Source of the DNA: Nitrospirota bacterium
GTDB lineage: Bacteria; Nitrospirota; Thermodesulfovibrionia; UBA6902
Direction of reading: 5' to 3'
Assembly: GCA_016213945.1 (NCBI GenBank)
Contig: JACQZF010000055.1
Span: 1 to 33,032, forward strand
DNA: 33,032 nt
Below are positions 18,577-26,829 of the stretch, in pieces; position 1 is the stretch's first letter; each line of letters begins with the position of its first letter. The notes beneath the pieces were generated by a model, which was not told the DNA's origin, did not search any database, and was given only the letters and a program-made list of their open reading frames with translations. A program made the position numbers and the translations under genes.

Positions 18577-20370
18577 CTACATCGTCACCTTTGTAATAAC
18601 GCCGTGAAGTTTTTCCGTCGGGAACTCATAAAATCTTATGAAGGTGGGCATCACCCTCTTGATCAGGGAGAAAAATTTCCAGACAGGGTTTCTGGCGGAA
18701 ATATCTTCGAGGCCGTAATAAACCGCCCTTTCATCGATACCCGCTTCTCTTAAAATATCCTCTGCTGAAATAAGCTCCATGTAACCCACCTGGATCTCAA
18801 ACGACCTTATCCCGTTTGCGATGTCTTCCCTGTAAAAACCTATGACCCCGTATGGGTCGCTCCTGCTCATAATGGAGATAAAGATATTGTCTTCGTAAAC
18901 AATGCCGTGAGAAAACATGGTCTGCGTAATGTACGGTGGAATGTTCTGGATGTCCCTGATGAGAAAAAGGGCGGTGCCTCTTATCTTCGGGGCCGTCGCA
19001 TAAGCGTTGTTGAATTTTTCTATGAACTCTGCAAACGGCATGAAATTCATCATCCGGTAAAGCTGCTTCTGTCCCTGCGTGTAAATCAGAATCAGGGTGA
19101 GCGGAATAGCGCCGATAATTAAGGACCAGTAGCCGCCGTGCGGGATCTTATAGAAATTTGAAGACAGGTACAACACATCCACCCCTGTGATAAACAAAGT
19201 CAGGAGCGAATACAGAGGCATTTTCTTGAGATAGAAAATCCACATCATCATGATCCCTGTGATCGTCATCGTTCCGGTAACGGCGAGGCCGTAGGCCGCT
19301 GCGAGACGGCTTGATTGCCCGAACTCCATCATTATGAACACGACAGCCGCAAGCAGAAACCAGTTCACGGACGCAATGTATATTTGCGATTTTCTCTCAA
19401 CGGAAGTATAGCCGACTTTTAAGGGAGGCATGATGCGTATTGTTACCGCCTGATAAATGATCGAGAACATGCCGCTTATCATGGCCTGCGAAGCTATAAC
19501 GGTAGCGATGATGCTGAGGAACAGGAACGGGACGTATAAAGATTTTGCCTGGTCGAATACCATTTCAAAAAGGATGTTCTTCGCATCAGGATGTTTTAGG
19601 AGGAAGGCGCCCTGCCCGAAGTAGTTCAGAACAAGCGCGACAAAGACCCCCGTCCATGCCTGTCTGATGGGTTTTGCGCCGAGATGTCCCATGTCCGCAT
19701 AAAGCGCCTCGCCTCCGGTTGCGCAAAGGATAATCTCTCCAAGCGCGATATATCCCTTCCATCCGTTTTCTATCAGGAAGTTTATTCCGTAGTAAGGATT
19801 GAGCGCCTTGAGTATCTCAGGCGCTTCGGATAAAGATATTAGTCCGATTGAAGCAAGGGAAATGAACCAGACGCCCATTATGGGGCCAAAGGCAACAGAA
19901 ACTCTTTCTGTGCCCTTACTTTGAAAAACAAAAAGGACTATGGCTATCAGTATTGAAATTAATACTATTGTCCCCTGTGAAGTCTTTTCAAAACCCGGTA
20001 TTAAAACAGAGCCTTCCACAGCGCTGAGGATACTGATGGCGGGGGTAATGACCCCGTCGCCTATGAGCAGCGATATTCCAACAAATGACAGTAATGTTAT
20101 AAAAACCGCTTTCTTTTTATCGCGAAGGAGAGGGGCAAGAATCTCCTTAAGCACTATAGTCCCTCCCTCTCCTCGAATACTTAATCCCATGGCGAGCCAG
20201 TCATACTGGATGAAGACGAGAATCACAAGTGTCCAGATAATTAATGACATGACGCCGAGGACATTACCGGCGGTGGGCTGAAGCAGGAGGAAAACTACGG
20301 TCAAGGTATATATAGGGCTTGTACCGATATCGCCGAATACAAGCCCCATCGCTTTAATAATACCTGTCAT
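18577..20370 (-). CDS. kup: Low-affinity potassium uptake transporter Kup
   Basis: The protein has 597 residues (about 620 in E. coli). It opens with the Kup signature GLVFGDIGTSPIYTL, and a GEGGTIVL stretch follows near residue 66. About 12 hydrophobic helices extend to about residue 430, and a soluble C-terminal domain ends the protein. It is a K+/H+ symporter in the inner membrane. The ATG at 20370 has AAGG about 8 bases upstream. The gene is convergent with the PilB-type gene; only 9 bp separate the stops and no terminator is visible. An 8-bp-arm palindrome lies at 20401-20417, upstream of the start. Confidence 0.92.
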   Translation of the reverse strand: MTGIIKAMGLVFGDIGTSPIYTLTVVFLLLQPTAGNVLGVMSLIIWTLVILVFIQYDWLAMGLSIRGEGGTIVLKEILAPLLRDKKKAVFITLLSFVGISLLIGDGVITPAISILSAVEGSVLIPGFEKTSQGTIVLISILIAIVLFVFQSKGTERVSVAFGPIMGVWFISLASIGLISLSEAPEILKALNPYYGINFLIENGWKGYIALGEIILCATGGEALYADMGHLGAKPIRQAWTGVFVALVLNYFGQGAFLLKHPDAKNILFEMVFDQAKSLYVPFLFLSIIATVIASQAMISGMFSIIYQAVTIRIMPPLKVGYTSVERKSQIYIASVNWFLLAAVVFIMMEFGQSSRLAAAYGLAVTGTMTITGIMMMWIFYLKKMPLYSLLTLFITGVDVLYLSSNFYKIPHGGYWSLIIGAIPLTLILIYTQGQKQLYRMMNFMPFAEFIEKFNNAYATAPKIRGTALFLIRDIQNIPPYITQTMFSHGIVYEDNIFISIMSRSDPYGVIGFYREDIANGIRSFEIQVGYMELISAEDILREAGIDERAVYYGLEDISARNPVWKFFSLIKRVMPTFIRFYEFPTEKLHGVITKVTM

Positions 20371-20400
20371 CGCAAAAACCTTAGAAAGATTTTATTCATA

Positions 20401-20417
20401 TTTTCAAAATTTGAAAA
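20401..20417. promoter_or_regulatory. Palindrome upstream of kup, possible operator
   Basis: TTTTCAAA and TTTGAAAA flank a single A. On the minus strand the motif overlaps where a -35 would lie for a TAAAAT -10 about 20 bp before the kup start. AT-rich palindromes can arise by chance, so this is tentative. Confidence 0.25.
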
Positions 20418-20460
20418 CTATATATCATACGTCAGGCTTGTCGATGAAAGCAATGAAATG

Positions 20461-20988
20461 TTATCGCGGATTTCTCTTGAAAAGCTCCCTCGCCTTTTTA
20501 AAGCTATCATGGTACTCTTCTGTCCTGAAATCGGGGTAAGTATACGGCAGGACCTGGTATGATTTGCCTGAGTAAATAAGAGTGACTTCTCCGTATATTC
20601 CATTGCCGAGGTATAACCGGTGGGAGTAGTCTTTTGTGGAAACCAGGACGATCTTTGCCGAATCCAAATAACCCGGGTCAAGATTTATTTCCCTACCGCC
20701 GCTCTCATTGAGGTACTGTTTTTCAAGCTCGATCGTCTTTAATTTTATCTCTGAGATGAGCTGCGGGTTTATTAATTTCTCAAAGAAGACAAACTTCCTT
20801 TTCAGGTCTGCGCCCATCTCTTTTTCATAATAAGCGGAGTGCCGCCACTGCCATACGGCGCTCTCCATGTCCGAAGGCCCGAAGAGGTCCAGGAGTTTTT
20901 CCAGGAGCTGGTCAAAGAGGGAAGCATCCCTTGAAAGCATCCCGATAAATAATTTTACAAGATGCGGGTCTCGAAGCGTTTTGTCCAT
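20461..20988 (-). CDS. DUF4416 family protein
   Basis: The protein has 176 residues from the ATG at 20988. An open frame continues upstream to 21111, but that part is translated repeat DNA, and the family starts at about K-x-V-K-LFIGMLS. Recognisable family blocks are LVKLFIGMLSRD, YYEKEMG, KRKFVFFEKLI, EIKLKTIELE, NLDPGYL, SHRLYLGNGIYGEVTLIY and a YTYPDFRTEEY-type end. The family is widespread in Nitrospirota, Deltaproteobacteria and thermophiles; its function is unknown. A TATAAT lies only 9 bases before the ATG on the minus strand, so the mRNA leader may be very short. Downstream is kup on the same strand, after a 90-bp gap. Confidence 0.8.
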   Translation of the reverse strand: MDKTLRDPHLVKLFIGMLSRDASLFDQLLEKLLDLFGPSDMESAVWQWRHSAYYEKEMGADLKRKFVFFEKLINPQLISEIKLKTIELEKQYLNESGGREINLDPGYLDSAKIVLVSTKDYSHRLYLGNGIYGEVTLIYSGKSYQVLPYTYPDFRTEEYHDSFKKARELFKRNPR

Positions 20989-21063
20989 ACAGTTGTAATT
21001 ATAGCAAACATACTGATGTGTTTTTTGGTATGATATTGCAAAGCAATTTGCCTGTCCGATTAT

Positions 21064-21133
21064 CCCCTCCTTGCCAGGGAGGGGAACAAGGGGAGGGGAA
21101 AATCTGCGCAACTCCGCGGTAATCTGCGGCTAA
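21064..21133. repeat. Composite short-repeat block before the terC-like gene
   Basis: At 21064-21098 an inverted CCCCTCCTTG...CAAGGGGAGGGG unit is followed at 21099-21133 by an AATCTGCG...CCGCGG...AATCTGCGG unit. The second unit resembles 28191-28226 (TCTGCGG...AATCTGCGGCTAA). It fills the leader of the terC-like gene and is the source of the false N-terminal extension of the DUF4416 frame. Confidence 0.55.
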
Positions 21134-21138
21134 AAAAA

Positions 21139-21867
21139 ATGGACTTAGGTGCTTTCGGCAGCATAACATTCGACATCAATTTTCTTTCCAGTCTCATGAG
21201 TATCGTGATAATAGATCTGATACTGGCAGGAGACAATGCCGTTGTGATCGCCATGGCTGTCAGGTCTCTTCCCCATGAGCAGAGGAAGAAAGGTATCCTT
21301 TTCGGTTCAGGCGCTGCCGTCCTGCTCAGGGTAATTCTGACCTTCTTTGTGGCCCAGCTCCTCCAGGTAAATTACATAAAACTTATAGGCGGCATACTGA
21401 TTTTATGGATAGCAGTAAAGCTTTTCATGGAAGGCGTGCCTGAGGACAGTTCCGGGAAGGAAGCTACTACGATAACGCAGGCGATCAAAATAATCGTCGT
21501 TGCCGATATCACAATGGCAACAGACAATATGCTGGCAGTGGGCGGGGCCTCGCACGGCAACCTGTTCCTGCTCCTGTTCGGTCTTGGTTTAAGCATCCCG
21601 TTTATTGTTTTCACGAGCAACCTCCTCTCAAAGCTGATGGACAAGTACCCGGCTATTATCTACATCGGCGCCGCCATACTCGGGAAGGTCGGCGGTGAGA
21701 TGATCATTACGGACCCTGTTATTGTAAACATGCTGAGCCCCGGCAAGGTGATACAATATGCTGTAGAGATCACCTTTGCTGCCGGAGTTATCGTGGCTGG
21801 GAAGCTTTGGATGAAGTGGAAGGTTTCAAGGGAAGAGAAAAAGGACCATGTTCATGAAGACGCTTAA
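21139..21867 (+). CDS. TerC/YjbE-family integral membrane protein
   Basis: The protein has 242 residues and about seven hydrophobic segments. The TerC hallmark acidic residues are present in IDLILAGDNAVVIAMA (near 25-40) and in the paired ATDNMLAVGG in the second half. This pseudo-symmetric arrangement is typical of the family. TerC-family members are linked to tellurite resistance and, in several bacteria, to Mn2+ export; the substrate here is unknown. No yybP-ykoY riboswitch was recognised upstream. There is no clear ribosome-binding site before the ATG because repeat DNA runs up to it. The C-terminus is short and charged. Confidence 0.85.
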   Translation: MDLGAFGSITFDINFLSSLMSIVIIDLILAGDNAVVIAMAVRSLPHEQRKKGILFGSGAAVLLRVILTFFVAQLLQVNYIKLIGGILILWIAVKLFMEGVPEDSSGKEATTITQAIKIIVVADITMATDNMLAVGGASHGNLFLLLFGLGLSIPFIVFTSNLLSKLMDKYPAIIYIGAAILGKVGGEMIITDPVIVNMLSPGKVIQYAVEITFAAGVIVAGKLWMKWKVSREEKKDHVHEDA

Positions 21868-21925
21868 TACATTAACCACAGAGGACACAGAGGGATATAC
21901 TATGGTTTCGTTTTCAAGGAAGAGA

Positions 21926-21981
21926 GATTCCCGACAAGCGGGAATGACACAATGTTCTGTCATTCCGGCTCGTCCGGAATC
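21926..21981. repeat. Paired palindromic GTCATTCC-type repeats
   Basis: GATTCCCG-acaa-CGGGAATGAC and then GTCATTCCGG...CCGGAATC form two hairpins. They belong to the same broad type as the core of the MITE at 16570-16717. The pair ends 27 bp before the cytidylate-kinase-like ATG. Confidence 0.55.
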
Positions 21982-22008
21982 TTTTCCTATCTCAGTGGAG
22001 GAGACAAT

Positions 22009-22818
22009 ATGGCGATACTGACTATATCAAGGGAATTCGGAAGCGGGGGAAGGGAGATAGGGCAGGCCGTAGCAAAGCTTTTAAATTATGAATATGTAGA
22101 CAAGCAGAATATATTAGCCGACCTGAAGGCCGCAGGCAGTAAGTGGGAAAAGTGGGGAAAAGACCTCGATGAGCACTGTCCGACCCTATGGGAAAAACAT
22201 GACTGGTCATTCAGGGGATTTTCAGCCCTCGTGCAAAGTTTCATTCTTGATCACGCGCTTAAAGGCAGGGTGGTGATCATGGGAAGGGGCGGGAACTTCC
22301 TGCTCAGGGGCATTCCCCCGGCGCTCAGTGTCCGTATCATTGCGCCCGTTGAAAAAAGGCTCGAAAGGATAATGCTTCGTGAATCTGTTGACAGGGAGAC
22401 CGCAAAGTGGCTTACGGAGAGAACTGATAATGAACGGGATTGTTTTATACGTTCAGTCTACGGTAAAAAGTGGGACGATTCAACTGAATACGACATGGTT
22501 GTGGATACCGGAGTTAAATCTGAAGACGAGATCATAAAAACCCTGCACGAAAAACTTCTGGAAAAGCAGCGGTTCGATTCGGAAATTGAAACGCTCCGCA
22601 TACGCGCTGATGCGGCAAGGGTCAAAGCCGGGTTGCTTACAAACCCCAGGATCTTTGTCCCTACTCTGGATGTTTTTTACGATAAGCACGGGCTTGTCCT
22701 GCGGGGGATCGTGCACAACCCCGGAGAACATAAGGCCGTTGAAGAAGAGGCAAAAAAATTGGCCGGAGACCTGCCGCTGAAATGCGAGCTCCACTACAGA
22801 GGAAAGCATCAGTCTTAA
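22009..22818 (+). CDS. Cytidylate kinase-like protein with extra C-terminal domain
   Basis: The protein has 269 residues from ATG 22009. The frame is open from 21952, but that extension is translated repeat DNA, while GTGGAGGAG sits just before 22009. The start MAILTISREFGSGGREIG carries a P-loop-like GSGGREIG as in the cytidylate-kinase-like family. VVIMGRGGNFLL and a basic LID-like stretch (RLERIMLRESVDRE) follow. Residues from about 190 form a coiled coil and a small alpha/beta region (LDVFYDKHGLVLRGIVHNPGE...VEEEAKKLAGDLPL) resembling a BON-type domain. Substrate is unproven, and true Cmk is normally longer-conserved. It is convergent with the histidine kinase gene, only 8 bp away. Confidence 0.75.
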   Translation: MAILTISREFGSGGREIGQAVAKLLNYEYVDKQNILADLKAAGSKWEKWGKDLDEHCPTLWEKHDWSFRGFSALVQSFILDHALKGRVVIMGRGGNFLLRGIPPALSVRIIAPVEKRLERIMLRESVDRETAKWLTERTDNERDCFIRSVYGKKWDDSTEYDMVVDTGVKSEDEIIKTLHEKLLEKQRFDSEIETLRIRADAARVKAGLLTNPRIFVPTLDVFYDKHGLVLRGIVHNPGEHKAVEEEAKKLAGDLPLKCELHYRGKHQS

Positions 22819-22826
22819 AAATATCT

Positions 22827-24440
22827 TTACTCTGTCTTCGCTGCTGGAAGAGTAATAATAACCTTTGTAAACTTCTCCGGCTCGCTCTCGATCCTGAGAC
22901 TGCCGTCGTGGTCTTTTATAATGCCGTAACTGATGCTCAAACCAAGACCGGTCCCGCTGCCTGAAGGTTTTGTAGTAAAAAACGGGTTCATTACTTTATG
23001 CAGGATGCCGGAAGGGATTCCGGTTCCATAATCAAGGAAGCTGACCCGCGCATACTGATTATAATGCGACAAAGCCGTTTCCCCTTTTATCTCGATTTTT
23101 TTGAATTCATGTGCGCCGGGATACTTCTGATTAAGGGCATATCTTGCGTTATTAAGAACATTCAAGAAAACCTGCTGCAATTGCTGGGGGTTTGCCATGA
23201 CAGGAGGCAGATATTCGGGGATATCGATATTTATATGAATATTGTCCTTTTGAATCTGCGCCATTGTCAGAGTCAATGTATCGGACAGGACGTCCTTGAT
23301 ACGAACGGATATCTTTTCGTCCTTTCCCGCCCGTGCAAAAGACAGGAGACTGTGAACAATTTCGGCTACTCGGCTGCCTTCTTTTATAATCCTGCTTGCC
23401 AAATTTTCTTCCCTTGTTCCGGCCGGCATTTTATCTGCCAGTAACTGCGCATAATTGATTACTCCGTTGATGGGGTTGTTGATCTCATGGGCAATGCCGG
23501 CGGCAAGCTCCCCTAATGACGCGAGATGTCCTGCGCGCAGCATCTCTGCCTGCATATTAGTCTTCTCTGTTATATCGGCAGCCACCACAACAACGCTCTT
23601 TATACTGCCGTCTTCACCCTTCACAGGAAAAGACCGTTCATCGAAAAATTTGCCGTTAGAGGTTGAGACCTGCAATACTTCCGCAGATCCTGTCTCAAAA
23701 CTCCTGAGTGCTGCGCATCTTTCACAGGGGACAGAACGGCCGTGGCATAATTCATAACAGCGCCTGCCTGTTATCTCGTTGATCCCTTTTCCGAGATATA
23801 TAGAGGCGCCCTCATTCGCCCACATGACGGTGAGGCTATCATTTAGCTGGAACAAAGGATCACGGATACAATCAAGGACTGTCCGGAACTGGAGAGAAAG
23901 CTCCCTGAACCTCTCCTCGCTTTCACGAAGCGTCTTTTCGGTGCGATATATAGTTCTGATGGGAAGCAGCCACACAATAAGAAATACTCCCAAACCAAGA
24001 GGAAGCATCAATAATGCCGCCACCCCCGTTTGTTTTATGATCGGACGCAGAGAACGGGATATTTCGACCTTGCCTGCAACGGCTCCTGAATCATGGATGT
24101 TTTCCGACCGCGTGATAATCGGAAATTCCAATATGTCCGCATTCTCTGCAACGAGTTTATTGCTTAAGTTCAGGATGCGCCTTATCTCCGCGTCTCCCCT
24201 GATTGGACGGCGTGAAAGGTACTCCTGAAGTCTCAGTTGCTGGAACTCCCACATTTCAGGATTTGCGCTGATCATAGTTGTAATGTTTCTTGCATTAATC
24301 TCCGCTTCAGCCTCAAGCGCGCCTGCCATATTTTGATAAGAAACAAAGAAATATCCAAGCGGGAAAACGACCATAACTATAAAAATAACTGTCCCGGAGA
24401 GGACAGTGATTATGCGGCTTATGTTTTTAGATACCTTCAC
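22827..24440 (-). CDS. Membrane-bound PAS sensor histidine kinase
   Basis: The protein has 537 residues from a GTG start. TM1 is about 12-34 and TM2 about 138-160, enclosing a periplasmic sensor region of about 100 residues. A PAS domain (about 180-292) carries a Cys cluster C228-x3-C232-x6-C239-x2-C242. The dimerisation/phosphoacceptor box is GELAAGIAHEINNPI with H318. The ATPase domain has an N-box (NVLNNARYAL), DYGTGIP and GSGTGLGLSISYGII. Its GTG start shares one base with the TAG of the upstream binding-protein gene, so translation is coupled. No response regulator is in the window. Confidence 0.9.
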   Translation of the reverse strand: MKVSKNISRIITVLSGTVIFIVMVVFPLGYFFVSYQNMAGALEAEAEINARNITTMISANPEMWEFQQLRLQEYLSRRPIRGDAEIRRILNLSNKLVAENADILEFPIITRSENIHDSGAVAGKVEISRSLRPIIKQTGVAALLMLPLGLGVFLIVWLLPIRTIYRTEKTLRESEERFRELSLQFRTVLDCIRDPLFQLNDSLTVMWANEGASIYLGKGINEITGRRCYELCHGRSVPCERCAALRSFETGSAEVLQVSTSNGKFFDERSFPVKGEDGSIKSVVVVAADITEKTNMQAEMLRAGHLASLGELAAGIAHEINNPINGVINYAQLLADKMPAGTREENLASRIIKEGSRVAEIVHSLLSFARAGKDEKISVRIKDVLSDTLTLTMAQIQKDNIHINIDIPEYLPPVMANPQQLQQVFLNVLNNARYALNQKYPGAHEFKKIEIKGETALSHYNQYARVSFLDYGTGIPSGILHKVMNPFFTTKPSGSGTGLGLSISYGIIKDHDGSLRIESEPEKFTKVIITLPAAKTE

Positions 24441-25297
24441 TACTTGTCCATTTTATTGCCTGTCACAGCAAGATTGTCGAGAGCTTCAAGTATCTCTACG
24501 CCTTTTTCAGACTGAATGAAATCCAGAAACCCGCGGGCCAAAGCTGACGGCTTCTGCTTCGTCACAATGTAAAGCGCTTTACTGAGAGGGTATATCCCTT
24601 TTGCAAGGGCTTTAACACTTGGCTCCACGTTATTATACGCAAGTATTTTTACGTGACGCATCTCGGAAGTGATCTGTGTCAAAGTGGAAAATCCGGCAGC
24701 GCCTGGAGTTCTCTCAATCAGATCGACATTCTCCTGATCGGTCGGCGCCGTAAGCATCCCTGCCCTCAAAGAAGCGGCTTCAAGCGCCTCGTTCATTTCA
24801 GGTGATATTTTCCTGATAACTAAAGTATCGCTGTCGGAAGCCGGGCGGAGGATCAGGCGTATGCGCTGCCCGTCCGGCCATTTCTGTTTTTTCCCTTTAT
24901 AAATCTCTACAATTTCCCCGGTGGTCAGTCCTGATATTTTCACGCTTTTATTTACAACAAAGACCATGGGAGTTCTTGCATATTCAATTACTGATAAACC
25001 CGTTTTCAGCTCTTCATCCTTCAGCGCCCTTCCGCTCAGCCCTATATCTACCGAACCTTCCGCAACTGCCTTGACCCCGCCGGTGCTCCCAAGGCTCGGG
25101 AATATTTTTACTTTTATGCCGGGATGCGATTGTTCAAAAACAGCGCCGAGCACTTTCATGGCGCCCAGCGCGCTTCCGACACCGCCTATCTTCAATTCAT
25201 TTTCTGCTGAATATACATATGGAGCAGAAAAAAAACTTAGAGTTATCGAGAGGGCCGACAGTACCATGAAATATAAGCTGTTAGATTTGTAATTCAT
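24440..25297 (-). CDS. PstS-like periplasmic substrate-binding protein
   Basis: The protein has 285 residues from ATG 25297, which has GGTGG just before it; a GTG at 25303 would add two. A signal peptide ends near YSA-ENE. The mature protein resembles PstS-type phosphate-binding proteins: LKIGGVGSALGAMKVLGAVFEQSHPGI, a SLGSTGGVKAVAEG ligand loop, VDIGLSGRAL and GLTTGEIVEIYKGKKQKWPDG. It is followed, with a 1-bp overlap, by a histidine kinase rather than by pstC/A/B permease genes. It therefore probably serves as a ligand receptor for the kinase, sensing phosphate or another oxyanion. The ligand is not established by sequence. Confidence 0.8.
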   Translation of the reverse strand: MNYKSNSLYFMVLSALSITLSFFSAPYVYSAENELKIGGVGSALGAMKVLGAVFEQSHPGIKVKIFPSLGSTGGVKAVAEGSVDIGLSGRALKDEELKTGLSVIEYARTPMVFVVNKSVKISGLTTGEIVEIYKGKKQKWPDGQRIRLILRPASDSDTLVIRKISPEMNEALEAASLRAGMLTAPTDQENVDLIERTPGAAGFSTLTQITSEMRHVKILAYNNVEPSVKALAKGIYPLSKALYIVTKQKPSALARGFLDFIQSEKGVEILEALDNLAVTGNKMDK

Positions 25298-25459
25298 TTC
25301 CACCGCCCCATTTTTACTATCTATAGTTTATCTTATTTTAACAATTCCGGTAATGAAGATAACAGAAAGAGGCGAAAATCCGCGTCCTGATGTTATTCGG
25401 GATAATTCGGGGAACTTCGTGGTCAAAAATTTTTTTAGATTAATCGCCGGGTAGAGGTG

Positions 25460-26113
25460 TTACGGCTTGCAGACTTTGACGCAGAGGCCGCAGATGTACT
25501 GTCCAACGTTGTATTCCCTGGCAAAGTATTTCAATTTTTCGAGGCAGGCTGCTTTGTCCCAGTCCCTGTAGGAATCCCTGATTGCAGACACGGGGCATAT
25601 CTCGATGCACTTTCTGCATCCGCCGCAGTCTCTTTCAAGAAGCGTATCTGTCTGCAAAGGCATGTCGGTCAGGACAGTAGCAATTCTAATTCTGGAGCCT
25701 GCTTCAGGATGCACCAGCAGGTTGTTCCTCCCTATCCATCCGAGTCCGGCCCGCAGAGCCACCATCTTGTGCGAGAGGTGGGCTGTCTGCTTTACCCAGT
25801 CTACGATCTGACTTGCAGGAACAGGAAGGGCATTATATCCTTTGTCCTGTATGGCAAGAGATATTTTCAGGGCGGTTTGATCGAGCAGGAGGTTGACCAT
25901 CTTGTAATGGTGCAGATAGTGACGGGTGGGGCCGGTCACGCAGCTCTTGAGGACCGAAGCGGAGACCCTCGCTCCTATGGAAACCCCCAATGACAAACCC
26001 TCTGTCTGGTCCAGCGGGAGAGCGTCAAAGTGAGATCTCAGGTCCTCAACATTGGCGACGCCGAACGCGGTCAGTCCCCCTGAAAAAGCAATGTCTTTAA
26101 GCTTCTTATACAT
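25460..26113 (-). CDS. QueG-like 4Fe-4S double-cluster protein (short form)
   Basis: The protein has 217 residues. The central block GLGWIGRNNLLVHPEAGSR matches the epoxyqueuosine reductase (QueG) family. It is followed by CGGCRKCIEICPVSAI and, at the very end, CGLCVKVCKP, the Cys sets for two [4Fe-4S] clusters. QueG itself has about 310-380 residues with a C-terminal HEAT-like part. Here the protein stops right after the second cluster and the N-terminal domain is short. It is more likely a family member of unknown substrate than the queuosine enzyme. The corrinoid pocket residues cannot be judged. The ribosome-binding site is poor. Confidence 0.7.
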   Translation of the reverse strand: MYKKLKDIAFSGGLTAFGVANVEDLRSHFDALPLDQTEGLSLGVSIGARVSASVLKSCVTGPTRHYLHHYKMVNLLLDQTALKISLAIQDKGYNALPVPASQIVDWVKQTAHLSHKMVALRAGLGWIGRNNLLVHPEAGSRIRIATVLTDMPLQTDTLLERDCGGCRKCIEICPVSAIRDSYRDWDKAACLEKLKYFAREYNVGQYICGLCVKVCKP

Positions 26114-26150
26114 AGTTTAAAAAGTAAGATTCAAAGACTCACAAAATTAC

Positions 26151-26242
26151 CACAGAGACACAGAGGCACGGAGAAGAGCCAGGAGTAGAACGGAAAGTTT
26201 TTTATTTAGTTTTCTCTGTGTCTCAGTGACTCAGTGGTTTAT
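26151..26242. repeat. Head-to-head CACAGAG repeat (family C)
   Basis: ACCACAGAGACACAGAGG at 26150-26167 is mirrored by TCTCTGTGTCTCAGTGACTC followed by AGTGGT at 26213-26238, making an imperfect large inverted repeat of about 90 bp. Related single arms occur at 3165-3174, 21873-21890 and 28137-28157, and another head-to-head pair at 32508-32561. Confidence 0.6.
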
Positions 26243-26244
26243 TC

Positions 26245-26760
26245 TTACAAATACTTCTCAAGTATTTTGATATTCTCAGGATTGGTCCACTCTTTTGGTC
26301 CCACTAACTTTTCCCTGACTATTCCGTCTTTATCAATAATAAAGGTTTCGGGAACGCCTGTTATCCCGTATAGCTTCGCCATATCATTTTCAGGGCTTAA
26401 GAGCGTTGGAGGGCTGACAGGCTGCGTCCTGTAATAGTCAGAAAGATTGGCCGGGTCGTCTCTGAACAGAACGCCCAACATCTGAAAGGGCTTGCCCTGC
26501 ATCTTCTGGAAGAGGGCTTCCTTGTAAGGGGCTTCAGATTTACACGTAGTGCACCAGGTGGCCCAGAAATTTAAAAATACAACTTTGCCCTTGAGGTCAG
26601 CGAGCTTCCATGTATTGCCGTTTGCGTCCCTTAATTCAAACGCAGGGGCAGGCTTGCCTACCGACGCGATTTCCGTGTATTTCTTTTCCTTTGGAAGGAG
26701 CAGTAATGCAGCAAGACAAACTGCGATAATGATTACCAGAACAAGACCTTTATGTTTCAC
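26245..26760 (-). CDS. TlpA/ResA-type membrane-anchored thioredoxin-like protein
   Basis: The protein has 171 residues. The GTG start at 26760 follows AGGAGG at good spacing. An uncleaved N-terminal anchor (about 5-23) leads to an AhpC/TSA-Redoxin fold: VGKPAPAFELRDANGNTWKLADLKGKVVFLNFWATWC-TTC. The redox pair is C70-x-x-C73. The cis-Pro loop follows in GVPETFIIDKDG. Such proteins reduce disulfides in the periplasm, often of apocytochrome c haem-binding Cys residues (ResA/CcmG-like). No cytochrome c maturation gene is adjacent, so the substrate is open. Confidence 0.85.
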   Translation of the reverse strand: MKHKGLVLVIIIAVCLAALLLLPKEKKYTEIASVGKPAPAFELRDANGNTWKLADLKGKVVFLNFWATWCTTCKSEAPYKEALFQKMQGKPFQMLGVLFRDDPANLSDYYRTQPVSPPTLLSPENDMAKLYGITGVPETFIIDKDGIVREKLVGPKEWTNPENIKILEKYL

Positions 26761-26829
26761 AACAACCTCCTGAATAGTGAATTGAAATTATTATAACTTA
26801 AAACCCGCTTTGAGTGTTAAAGCTGAGAT

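Noticed and set aside
21952-22008. N-terminal extension of the cytidylate-kinase-like protein
   Set aside because: It is translated palindromic repeat DNA; the good ribosome-binding site and conserved start are at 22009.
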